Shown piece by piece: positions 1 to 6,286 of a stretch of 6,338 nt of DNA; within the stretch, counting starts at the first letter, position 1, and each line of letters starts with the position of its first letter. Origin of the DNA: Myxococcales bacterium (lineage in GTDB: Bacteria; Myxococcota; Bradymonadia; REDH01); assembly GCA_018970625.1 (NCBI GenBank), contig JAGWVZ010000218.1, positions 1 to 6,338 of the forward strand, in the 5' to 3' direction. Below the pieces are notes generated by a model that saw nothing but the letters and a program-made list of their open reading frames with translations, did not search any database and was not told the DNA's origin. Both the position numbers and the translations under genes were made by a program.

Positions 1-264
1 GAGGGCGAAGAGGTCTGCGACGACCGGAATAACTTTCCCGGTGATGGCTGCTCGGCGCTGTGCAACTCGACGGAGGTGTGCGGCAATGAGGTGCTCGATT
101 TTGGCGAAGCCTGTGACGATGGCGGTTTTGAGCCGGGTGACGGGTGCGATGCGTTTTGCCGCCTGGAGTCGGGCTGCGGTAACGCTGTGCTGGATCGTGG
201 CGAGCAGTGCGACGATGGCAACATTAGCGCCAATGATGGATGCTCCCCGACGTGCCAGCGTGAG
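1..264 (+). repeat. Three Cys-rich (DUF4215-like, myxobacterial disulfide) repeats
   Basis: Three tandem protein repeats lie inside the surface-protein gene. The first is cut by the window edge (residues 1-26); the second runs 27-58 and the third 59-88. Each carries the pattern CGN-x5-GE-x-CDDG-x5-GDGC-x3-C, with a period of 32 residues between the CGN of repeats two and three. The cysteines at 27, 38, 49, 53 and at 59, 70, 81, 85 fit two disulfides per unit. Such repeats are typical of secreted proteins in Myxococcota and relatives. Confidence 0.85.
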
Positions 265-2232
265 GTTTTGCTGGCGTCCGACGTGGACGGAGACACGATC
301 GCGGACTTTGACGAGGAAGCTGGTCGACGCGATACCGACGGCGATGGGCTGGTGGATTCGGAAGACGCGGACAGCGATAATGATGGGATCTCCGATCTGG
401 ATGAAGCGGGCGACGTTGAGTTGGCTACCCCGCCGATCGATACGGATGAAGACGGTACACCTGACTTTCAGGACCTCGATAGCGACAATGACGAGATCCT
501 TGATGAGGATGAAGGCGTCACCGACAGCGATGGCGACGGATTCGGTGACTGGCGCGATCCGGACAGCGATGGCGACTATCTGCCAGACGATGTCGAGACG
601 GCGGGCGACAACGACAGTGACGGTACGCCTGACTATCTGGACCCGGACAGCGACAATGACGGGATTCTGGACGAGCACGAACTCTTTGCGGACAGCGACG
701 GCGATGGCACGCCGAACCGCTATGACCTGGACTCAGACGCCGATACGCTGGCGGATACCGCTGAGGCGGGCGACGCCGACCCGGTCACCTATCCGGTGGA
801 TACGGACGCTGACGGGCTACCCGACTATATCGACACTGACAGCGACGATGATGGTCTGGGCGATCAGTTCGAGACGGGATGCGCTTTGTCGTCGTCGGAT
901 CCCCGCCAGGCAGACACCGACGCCGACGGTTATTCTGACCTTGCAGAGTTCCTGGTAGGCGCAAATCCCTGTATTTTTAATACGCGGGAGAGCTTTCGGG
1001 AGTTTACTGACTTCTTTTTTGTGCTGCCCGAGGATGGTCCTGAGCAGACCGAGCCGTTACAGTTCTCATCGAACATCGTGAAGGCCGATGTGGCGATCAA
1101 CATGGACACGACCGGCTCCATGGGCGGCGAAATCAACACGCTGCGCTCCTCGCTGAGCTCGCAAATCGTCCCGAATATCCGTGCGGAGATTCCCGATACT
1201 GGCTTCGCAGTGTCTGACTTCCGTGATTTTCCCTGCGGCGAGTTCGGAGTGGGTGGTGATTATCCGTTCCGCCTTTCGCAGCGTGTCACCACCAGCCTGA
1301 GTGCGGCACAGTCAGCGGTGAACAGTCTGGGACTTGGCAACGGCAATGACTATTTCGAGTCGGGATTTGAGTCGCTGTATCAGATCGCGAGCGGCGCCGG
1401 ACGTATCGGCTGCAACGCGAACGTGCCGGCGTTCAATCCGGCGGTGGGTCTGGTGCCCGGTGTCGCCGATGGTGCGTTGGGAGGCGTAGGTTTCCGCAGC
1501 GGTGCCTTCCCGATTGTGATTCATGTCACCGATGCGCCTTCGCACGAGACTCCGGGTGCAACGGCAGCGACAGCCATTTCGGCGCTCCAGGGGCGACAGG
1601 CACGCGCCATCTCGGTTGTGTCGGGGAGCGATCCGCGCGGTCAACTTGAGAACGTCGCCGTTCAGACCGGCGCTCAGGTGCGTGCGTGCGCCTGGGACGG
1701 TGCCAGACCTGGTGGTTGCGGTGGATCACAATGCTGCACGGGCATCAACGGTAGCGGCCGTGGCACGAACGGAGCTGGCATGTGCCCACTGGTGTTCGAT
1801 GTGGACAGCAACGGGAGCGGCCTTGGTGCGGCCATCACCACAGCCGTGCGTGCGCTCGTGAACACAACCACGCTGCAGGTAACGACGGTTCTTCGTCCCG
1901 AGCCGTCCGACCCCATCGACGGTCGCTGTTTTATTCGGGGCATTGTCCCTAACCGTGCCGAGCTGAGCGGCGGATGCACAACGAGTCCGACAGCGGTGGA
2001 TATTAACCCGGTCGATGGGGTGAATGACAGCTGGTCGGGCGTCACGCCCGGTACCGCCCTGTTCTTTGACGTCATCGCCCAGAATGATGGCTGTGTGGAC
2101 GAGATTCTCGGCGTGCCGCAGGCGTTCACGGTTTATATTGACGTGGTCGGAGACGGATTGACGGTGCTGGACACGCAGACCGTGACGATCATTGTCCCGG
2201 CGGGTGAGTTTAACCCGACGACTGTTCCCTGA
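1..2232 (+). CDS. Secreted Cys-rich repeat / TSP3 / integrin-like VWA surface protein (5' end missing)
   Basis: The frame is open from base 1 to the TGA at 2230-2232, so 743 C-terminal residues are visible and the true start and signal peptide lie upstream; the GTG at 76 is only an internal valine. Domains in order (window numbering): Cys-rich repeats of the myxobacterial DUF4215 type, residues 1-88; Asp-rich thrombospondin type 3 calcium loops, 94-324, closed by a likely C294-C324 disulfide; a VWA domain, about 361-623; and a beta-rich C-terminal domain, 624-743, with paired cysteines. The VWA keeps a D369-x-T371-x-S373 metal motif, a conserved acidic stretch around E453 and a TDAPSHE loop at D511. 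There is a Cys-rich insert (ACAWDG...CGGSQCC) just before its last helix. The many cysteines and calcium loops imply an extracellular location. I infer a role in adhesion or matrix binding; the ligand is unknown. No C-terminal sorting motif or transmembrane helix is visible. Confidence 0.93.
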   Translation, partial: EGEEVCDDRNNFPGDGCSALCNSTEVCGNEVLDFGEACDDGGFEPGDGCDAFCRLESGCGNAVLDRGEQCDDGNISANDGCSPTCQREVLLASDVDGDTIADFDEEAGRRDTDGDGLVDSEDADSDNDGISDLDEAGDVELATPPIDTDEDGTPDFQDLDSDNDEILDEDEGVTDSDGDGFGDWRDPDSDGDYLPDDVETAGDNDSDGTPDYLDPDSDNDGILDEHELFADSDGDGTPNRYDLDSDADTLADTAEAGDADPVTYPVDTDADGLPDYIDTDSDDDGLGDQFETGCALSSSDPRQADTDADGYSDLAEFLVGANPCIFNTRESFREFTDFFFVLPEDGPEQTEPLQFSSNIVKADVAINMDTTGSMGGEINTLRSSLSSQIVPNIRAEIPDTGFAVSDFRDFPCGEFGVGGDYPFRLSQRVTTSLSAAQSAVNSLGLGNGNDYFESGFESLYQIASGAGRIGCNANVPAFNPAVGLVPGVADGALGGVGFRSGAFPIVIHVTDAPSHETPGATAATAISALQGRQARAISVVSGSDPRGQLENVAVQTGAQVRACAWDGARPGGCGGSQCCTGINGSGRGTNGAGMCPLVFDVDSNGSGLGAAITTAVRALVNTTTLQVTTVLRPEPSDPIDGRCFIRGIVPNRAELSGGCTTSPTAVDINPVDGVNDSWSGVTPGTALFFDVIAQNDGCVDEILGVPQAFTVYIDVVGDGLTVLDTQTVTIIVPAGEFNPTTVP
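280..972 (+). repeat. Thrombospondin type 3-like calcium-binding repeat array
   Basis: This stretch encodes fourteen DxDxDG-type loops between residues 94 and 324. Six pairs have the form D-x-D-x-D-G-x2-D-x4-D-x-D-x-D, and in all six the second loop begins exactly 13 residues after the first. Linkers between pairs vary from about 2 to 15 residues. A single loop flanks the array at each end. The DNA is correspondingly rich in GAC/GAT codons and is repetitive enough to keep a second plus-strand frame open by chance (41-958). In thrombospondin and in bacterial homologues these loops wrap around calcium as a rigid stalk. Confidence 0.88.
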
Positions 2233-2446
2233 ACGAGGTCCGCGGCGGCTCAGGCTGGCCCCGCAGTTGCGCTCGATGAGGGACGTGCTACCAGTGATCG
2301 CGCAATCCTTTACCGTGACGCACTCCGTGTGTTAGTTTGCGAACCCGTCGGGGACATCGATCCCCTGATTACATTGGCTCTGTGTTGCATTTTGGGAGCG
2401 CAGGGCCGCTTCCTGACCGGCCAAGAGGCGAAGAAGAGGCACTACG
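2233..2446. other. Intergenic spacer between surface-protein and FHA genes
   Basis: These 214 bases hold no credible gene. A GGGGA/TCCCC inverted repeat (2350-2365, 6-base loop) has no T-run after it, so it is not a convincing terminator. I found no -35/-10 pair with acceptable spacing. The FHA gene's promoter is presumably here, because the spacer is long for an operon, but it cannot be placed. Confidence 0.5.
2434..2439 (+). promoter_or_regulatory. Ribosome binding site for the FHA gene
   Basis: The purine-rich AAGAGG lies 7 bases before the ATG at 2447. It supports that ATG as the start of the FHA-domain protein. Confidence 0.55.
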
Positions 2447-3151
2447 ATGAGTGAACATCGTCGCAAGACGCTACGCAGCTTCTACTGTGAAGAGCAGCTT
2501 TGGCAGGCATTCGAACGTGCAGCGCGCGAGAGCGATTCGACCATTGACCAGCTGCTGAATGACGCGCTCCGTCAGTTTCTGGGTCAGGCCACCGCTCAGC
2601 CCCAGGCGGTTGCCCCCGCCTACGCGCCTGCGCCCCAGCCGCGAGTACCAACCACTCAGGTGCCGGCTGTTCAGCCCAATGTGGAGCACCCGACCTTTGC
2701 CATGCCGGCCGTGCCTGCCCGCAAACCCGCTCCCACCCCTGCACCTGCCCCGGCCATGGCGCCGCGCACGGGTGCATTGCCCGCCATGCCGGCCCCTCCT
2801 CCGGCACCACCGGGACCCCCAAGGGCGGCCTCGGCTTCTGTCCCGGCTGTGCGTCCCACCGGCGGTATGCCTGCCCTCTTTGTCCGCTTTGAAGGCAAGG
2901 TTTATCCCGTCAACAAGGATAACTTCGTCATCGGGCGTGGCAGTCAGGGAACCGACCTCATGATCCGCGACCAGAACGTGTCGCGAAAGCATGCCTCCGT
3001 GATCTTCCATTCGGGCGCTTTCTGGATTCAGGACCTCGGTTCTACCAACGGCGTCGAGTTCCGCGGCCAGCGGGTGGAGTCACGCAAGATCGAAGAGGGT
3101 GATGTCTACTCGATCTGCGACCACGAGATGACCTTCACCTACCGCGGCTGA
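2447..3151 (+). CDS. FHA-domain protein with N-terminal ribbon-helix-helix-like module
   Basis: A 234-residue cytoplasmic protein with no signal peptide. Residues 7-46 form a short strand (TLRSFYC) followed by two amphipathic helices (EEQLWQAFERAARES and TIDQLLNDALRQFL), the layout of CopG/Arc-type ribbon-helix-helix DNA-binding modules. Residues 47-140 are a low-complexity Pro/Ala linker. Residues 142-232 are a complete FHA domain, with G163-R164 after the first strands, S179-R-K-H182 and the loop ending S199-T-N-G202, the usual phosphothreonine-contacting positions. Phosphopeptide binding is therefore well supported; DNA binding is inferred from the N-terminal pattern alone, and the module could instead only dimerise. 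The FHA domain implies input from a Hanks-type Ser/Thr kinase, but none is encoded here. The gene appears monocistronic: a 214-base spacer precedes it and a strong terminator follows 21 bases after the stop. Confidence 0.92.
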   Translation: MSEHRRKTLRSFYCEEQLWQAFERAARESDSTIDQLLNDALRQFLGQATAQPQAVAPAYAPAPQPRVPTTQVPAVQPNVEHPTFAMPAVPARKPAPTPAPAPAMAPRTGALPAMPAPPPAPPGPPRAASASVPAVRPTGGMPALFVRFEGKVYPVNKDNFVIGRGSQGTDLMIRDQNVSRKHASVIFHSGAFWIQDLGSTNGVEFRGQRVESRKIEEGDVYSICDHEMTFTYRG

Positions 3152-3172
3152 ATCGAGTCATCATCCACCAGC

Positions 3173-3211
3173 ACACCATGGCCGGGCTTCTGTCCCGGCC
3201 GTCGTGTTTTT
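3173..3211 (+). terminator. Intrinsic terminator after the FHA gene
   Basis: A GC-rich 7-bp stem, GGCCGGG (3180-3186) with CCCGGCC (3194-3200), closes a 7-base loop. The stem extends outward through a T-G wobble, an A-T pair and, after one mismatch, ACAC (3173-3176) with GTGT (3204-3207). Five Ts follow at 3207-3211. It lies just past the FHA stop. On the minus strand the same hairpin has no T-run, so it should act only on plus-strand transcripts. Confidence 0.88.
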
Positions 3212-3261
3212 GGCATGTCCGCTGCTGGCCAAACCTAACCCCCCGAACGCTCTCCCTCGCG

Positions 3262-4233
3262 TCATAGTCGGGACGGGCGTTGGATATGGAAGGTCCCCGT
3301 CGGGCCTTCCCCCTCGCGGACCGCGACTCCCACGCGGTGAAGCTCTTCCAGAACCGCGTACGCCATGCGTGCAGAGCCCGCGAATCGAATCAGGTCGCGC
3401 GGCACGTATCCCAGATCGCGTGACCGGATCTCGGCGATCGAACGCGGACCATCCAGCGCATACTGGATGTTGCTCATCAGGTTGTTCACGAACAGGTTCA
3501 ACGACCGAAACGCTCGCACGTGGCTTCGCATCGGCGCCCCGTGGGCTGGCAAAAGTAGCTGCGGTGCGGTCTGGCTAATGCGCATCAGCGACTCAACGGC
3601 CGCCGGGGCGTCGCGAAGCATCGGCTCTTCGTCCAGGTCGATCAGCTCTCCACCGAACATCAGCCCGTTGTCACCAAGCCATGTCGTACCCGCCCAGCCA
3701 ACCCCGGGTGATTCGTACACGGTAAACACGCCGGCACCCGTGCGAATGCGCATGCCCTCCTGCACACCCAATAACGATAATGTCTCGGGTAATTGTCCCA
3801 TCCAGGACTGCGCAAAGGCCTCCACATCAGCGCTGGACCACTCCGAAGCCGCTTGCCCCCACGAGCCAATAGCCCTGATCCAGCTGACCTCTTGTGCCTG
3901 CTCCGTGCGCATGGCTCGTCGATACGACCGTGAAATGCCGTCGGGGTCGCGACCGACCAGCATTGCGTTAGGAAAAGCATCGCTGTTTCCCGTCTGAGCA
4001 GGGCCAAGACCTGTCAGCAGCACATGACTCACCTCGAAGCGATTCACCCCGGCTTCTTCGAGCGCGGCCAACAGATTTGAACGCACGCCCTGCCAACCGG
4101 TGTCGACTACCACGGGGCGTTCACTCAGCACCACCCAGACATTGTACGGTGAGCCGTAGGGCATCGGCACACCAGCAGGTGGCGGTAGCACGACCCGAAG
4201 CAGCGAAGGGGATACCTTTTGCAATCCGAACAT
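3262..4233 (-). CDS. Metallo-beta-lactamase-fold protein with degenerate metal site (probable pseudoenzyme)
   Basis: A 323-residue protein with the LACTB2-like layout of the metallo-beta-lactamase superfamily. A strand pair at 30-46 ends in VVVDTG (D44 kept), then come the metal-motif loop at 69-82, the second-metal region at 170-199, the final ligand loop LLLPAHGAP at 226-234, and a C-terminal winged-helix-like segment at about 238-306. The fold is clear but the chemistry is not: the expected THxHxDH reads TGLGPAQ (74-80), the PGH loop reads SPGVGWAG (175-182), and the GD loop reads GGEL (194-197). Only H231 remains. Hydrolase activity is therefore unlikely, and a binding, scaffolding or regulatory role is an inference. 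Last gene of a three-gene minus-strand operon, 12 bases after the lipoprotein gene. An AAAGG (4242-4246) overlaps that gene's stop codon and precedes the ATG at 4233 by 8 bases. No minus-strand terminator is visible after it. Confidence 0.88.
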   Translation of the reverse strand: MFGLQKVSPSLLRVVLPPPAGVPMPYGSPYNVWVVLSERPVVVDTGWQGVRSNLLAALEEAGVNRFEVSHVLLTGLGPAQTGNSDAFPNAMLVGRDPDGISRSYRRAMRTEQAQEVSWIRAIGSWGQAASEWSSADVEAFAQSWMGQLPETLSLLGVQEGMRIRTGAGVFTVYESPGVGWAGTTWLGDNGLMFGGELIDLDEEPMLRDAPAAVESLMRISQTAPQLLLPAHGAPMRSHVRAFRSLNLFVNNLMSNIQYALDGPRSIAEIRSRDLGYVPRDLIRFAGSARMAYAVLEELHRVGVAVREGEGPTGTFHIQRPSRL

Positions 4234-4245
4234 AGGGTTGGCCTT

Positions 4246-4707
4246 TCAAGAGTCAGGGTCTTCGCTGATGCGGCGCACATTGTAGACCGGGTACACCCAA
4301 CCCTGGCCGTCCACGACGGTGTCGTCGGTGAGCATCACGTCTGCCCACAGCAGCTCGCCCGGCGAAAATCCCTCAAATGCAAGCGTGCCCGACACATTCG
4401 CATCTGCATCGCGCGCCTCCACCGGCTGCACGCGCTCCCAGTGACCGTACATCTGAAGTTCCCAGCGCGGACAGTCGCACGGCGCCGGGTTAAAACGAAT
4501 CCACGTCTGGAAGGCACTCTCGACCGTCTGTGTATTCGCTGCCCGGCCCACCGCCCGATGCACCCGATACTGTGCGGTTCGGGTCGTGGCTGTCTCGGGT
4601 GGCTCTGCCGCCGTCTGAACGCCACCGCATGCCTGCGCAGTCAGACCACAGAACGTGATGACCCATAGAACAGGCCGAAACATGCGAGCGTCAGGGCAGG
4701 GCGGCAT
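4246..4707 (-). CDS. Small unrecognised putative lipoprotein
   Basis: A 153-residue protein that I do not recognise. From the ATG at 4707, residues 9-26 (MFRPVLWVITFCGLTAQA) look like a signal peptide, with R11, a hydrophobic core, and C27 followed by GG, so C27 may be the lipidated residue. The -3 to -1 residues, AQA, are a weaker lipobox than LAG or LSA, so cleavage by signal peptidase I or II is uncertain. The mature part begins with a short Pro/Thr/Ala-rich segment and holds a CDC pair (C77, C79), several tryptophans, and a likely beta-rich C-terminus (GWVYPVYNVRR). The start at 4707 forms TAATG with the methyltransferase stop. An ATG at 4683 would give a shorter 145-residue form with a tidier signal peptide; neither has a clear ribosome binding site, so translational coupling favours 4707. 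Confidence 0.72.
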   Translation of the reverse strand: MPPCPDARMFRPVLWVITFCGLTAQACGGVQTAAEPPETATTRTAQYRVHRAVGRAANTQTVESAFQTWIRFNPAPCDCPRWELQMYGHWERVQPVEARDADANVSGTLAFEGFSPGELLWADVMLTDDTVVDGQGWVYPVYNVRRISEDPDS

Positions 4708-5504
4708 TACGCTTCGGAGGGGGTAGAAGAAACCGTTTGGGGCGCCCACAGGCGCACGTCGCCTCGCAGGACCGCGTCGACGTCGAGCGTCGAGACTGAA
4801 GCACCGTGACCATGAATCACAAGAGGGGAATGTTCGGTACAGGGACGGAAACATCGACCGATGGCCAGCAATCGAATCCATGGGGGGCGGTCGGCTCGAC
4901 TCGCGACATCCACGCGATGGTGAAGGTGCACGTGTAGTGTCGCGAGTGTCTGTTCGACGCGCGCCATGCCATCTGGCGGATACGCCATAAAGAACAGGGT
5001 GTTGTCGCCCATGCAACGCACCGCGGCCGCAAGTAGCTCATCGATGTCGCCCAGCACCTGATGCCGCGCCATGGCACGGTAAGGATCGGGGCTCAGTCGA
5101 CCGCTGCCGGGTTCGAAGTAGGGCGGGTTCATCAGGATCACGTCGGCCTGCACACCCCTGAGCGCCCGCACGTCCCGAGCCTCGGCGCGAGCGCTAAATC
5201 GACCGCCGCCCTGCAACAGGTTGTGCTGCAGATGCGTTGCCATGTCAGGGTTCGCTTCTACCGCGTGAAGTGCGGCGACGTCGTTCCGCATGACCGCAAA
5301 CGCAAGCCCGACGACCCCGGTGCCAGCACAAAGGTCCAGCACGTGAAGGCCTTGTGCGCGCTCTGGCGTGCGGCGCGAGGCCCAGACGGCCAGCAGAAGC
5401 GCGTCGATTCCAAAGCGATAGCCACGCGCTGGCTGACGAATGCGCAGCTTCTGGCCGAGCAATACGTCGTCCGTAAAGGACGAGGAGCTGGCGGCGGCGT
5501 TCAC
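4707..5504 (-). CDS. trmN6: TrmN6-type tRNA1(Val) adenine-N6 methyltransferase
   Basis: About 265 residues from a GTG at 5504, close to the 245 of E. coli TrmN6 (YfiC). The N-terminal lead TDDVLLGQKLRIRQPARGYR and FGIDALLLAVWA match the family opening. Residues 55-63 (VLDLCAGTG) are the SAM-binding glycine loop, 82-86 (VEANP) holds the acidic ribose-binding residue, and N126-P-P-Y129 is the adenine-N6 catalytic motif. The C-terminal LVIHG matches the family's late strand. The family methylates A37 of tRNA1(Val) using S-adenosylmethionine; related YfiC-like proteins may have other substrates, so the exact target is inferred. No ATG is available: all in-frame ATGs upstream lie inside the opposite-strand ferredoxin gene and the next one downstream falls after the SAM motif. 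Alternatives are GTG 5522 and TTG 5609. First gene of the minus-strand operon. Confidence 0.88.
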   Translation of the reverse strand: MNAAASSSSFTDDVLLGQKLRIRQPARGYRFGIDALLLAVWASRRTPERAQGLHVLDLCAGTGVVGLAFAVMRNDVAALHAVEANPDMATHLQHNLLQGGGRFSARAEARDVRALRGVQADVILMNPPYFEPGSGRLSPDPYRAMARHQVLGDIDELLAAAVRCMGDNTLFFMAYPPDGMARVEQTLATLHVHLHHRVDVASRADRPPWIRLLAIGRCFRPCTEHSPLVIHGHGASVSTLDVDAVLRGDVRLWAPQTVSSTPSEA

Positions 5505-5582
5505 ATCGGGGGAGGGTCGCACAGCGGGGCTCTGGCGCAGACGAAACGAAGGGAAGCGGCAGTTGCAAGGCAGGGCGGGGTT

Positions 5583-5609
5583 GTTATACGACGGCGAGTG
5601 TGCAATCAA
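5583..5609 (-). promoter_or_regulatory. Possible sigma70-type promoter for the methyltransferase operon
   Basis: Read on the minus strand, TTGATT (5609-5604, four of six matches to the -35 consensus) and TATAAC (5588-5583, five of six to the -10) are separated by 15 bases, slightly short of the usual 16-18. It lies in the divergent gap and would give a leader of about 70 bases before GTG 5504. If real, it excludes the TTG at 5609 as the start codon. Confidence 0.35.
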
Positions 5610-5675
5610 CGCCGCGTCTTCTTTGACGACGGTCGCGGTTGCGACCTGCCCTCTCTGAATCCGAGTAGAGTCCCG

Positions 5676-5984
5676 ATGATCTATGTGATTGCCGAGCCGT
5701 GCGAAGGTGTTTGCGATACCGCGTGTGTAGATGTGTGCCCGGTGGACTGCATTCATGGCCCCGTCGAGTTGAAGGAGATCCGTGAGGCCCGCAAGAGCGG
5801 TGGTGAAGCGGCGATCAGCGCGAAGTACGGCAAGATGCAGCTCTACATTGACCCGCAAGAGTGCATCAGCTGCGGTGCCTGCGAGCCCGAGTGCCCGGTC
5901 GACGCGATCTTTGAAGACGAAGAGATCCCCGAGAAGTGGGCGAAGTACGTGGAACTGAACGCTGAGTTCTTCCGCAATCGATGA
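5676..5984 (+). CDS. Ferredoxin, 7Fe/8Fe type with enlarged inter-cluster loop
   Basis: A 102-residue electron-transfer protein of the FdxA/bacterial dicluster family. The N-terminal motif is EPC9-EGVC13-DTAC17-VDVC21-PVDC25; C9, C17 and C21 match the family's cluster ligands. The second motif is C63-IS-C66-GA-C69-EPE-C73-P. In Azotobacter-type proteins the first three Cys of the second motif plus C21 bind a 4Fe-4S cluster, and C9, C17 and C73 bind a 3Fe-4S cluster. C13 is an extra cysteine. The two motifs are separated by a charged, helix-like stretch (about 30-55), longer than in compact family members. The C-terminal IPEKWAKYVELNAEFF is typical of the family. The ATG at 5676 is chosen because the frame upstream runs antisense to the methyltransferase gene and the ferredoxin fold begins right there; only a weak AGAG precedes it. 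It stands alone, diverging from the operon. Redox partner unknown. Confidence 0.93.
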   Translation: MIYVIAEPCEGVCDTACVDVCPVDCIHGPVELKEIREARKSGGEAAISAKYGKMQLYIDPQECISCGACEPECPVDAIFEDEEIPEKWAKYVELNAEFFRNR

Positions 5985-6079
5985 ACGGAAGGGAGGTCCG
6001 CCACGTCTCTGGGCTCACGCCAGCTCGGCGGTGTCGGCTGCTTCACCACAGGCGTCTGGGTCGGACGCAGGCTGACGAA

Positions 6080-6102
6080 CGAGGTGTCCGACGGGCACTT
6101 CG
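6080..6102 (+). other. Ten-base-pair RNA hairpin
   Basis: CGAGGTGTCC (6080-6089) pairs with GGGCACTTCG (6093-6102) around a GAC loop. Two of the ten pairs are G-U, which would be A-C mismatches in a minus-strand transcript, so the structure suits plus-strand RNA. No T-run follows. Confidence 0.5.
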
Positions 6103-6169
6103 GCCATGCGGGGTGCGTGTGGCAGACCTTTTCTGGGATGCTATGCCAGTGGACGAATAAAACTGACGT

Positions 6170-6189
6170 CGCAGGCGTCTGTGCCTGCG
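6170..6189. other. Perfect inverted repeat, 7 bp
   Basis: CGCAGGC (6170-6176) and GCCTGCG (6183-6189) flank a 6-base loop. It lacks a following T-run on the plus strand. It could be a weak terminator, an operator or part of a leader. Confidence 0.4.
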
Positions 6190-6286
6190 TTGCCACCTTC
6201 CATCGTTACCTGTACGGCTGGAGAGCGGCCTCTTGGAATTGAAAATCACCTGCGCCATCGGATCGGCGCGAGGGTTGTCGCCCTGC

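Noticed and set aside
41..958. A 305-codon open frame on the plus strand overlapping the surface-protein gene
   Set aside because: It is the shifted frame of the GAC/GAT-rich calcium-loop repeats. Its product is an Arg/Thr/Met-rich repeat with no domain, while the other frame encodes clear families.
2350..2365. GGGGA/TCCCC inverted repeat as a terminator of the surface-protein gene
   Set aside because: The stem is only 5 bp, lies about 120 bases after the stop, and has no T-run.
2471..3010. Long minus-strand and alternate-frame open stretches across the FHA gene
   Set aside because: They arise from the GC-rich Pro/Ala linker. Their Gly/Arg-rich products lack any domain.
3209..3233. TTTGGC/GCCAAA inverted repeat as a minus-strand terminator
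   Set aside because: The stem is 6 bp with a 13-base loop and has no T-run on the minus strand.
4708..5016. Extension of the lipoprotein frame to an ATG at 5016
   Set aside because: It lies within the methyltransferase coding region in another frame, is Arg/Pro-rich shadow sequence, and would bury the signal peptide in the interior of the protein.
5623..5628. TTGACG as a -35 box for the ferredoxin
   Set aside because: It matches five of six -35 bases, but no -10-like hexamer lies 15-19 bases downstream.
5061..5675. Upstream extension of the ferredoxin frame by 205 codons
   Set aside because: It runs antisense through the methyltransferase gene and shows no protein pattern. The ferredoxin fold begins at the ATG at 5676.
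5505..5858. Upstream extension of the methyltransferase frame to an ATG at 5858
   Set aside because: It would overlap most of the ferredoxin gene on the other strand, and the residues match nothing. The family begins just before TDDVLLGQK.
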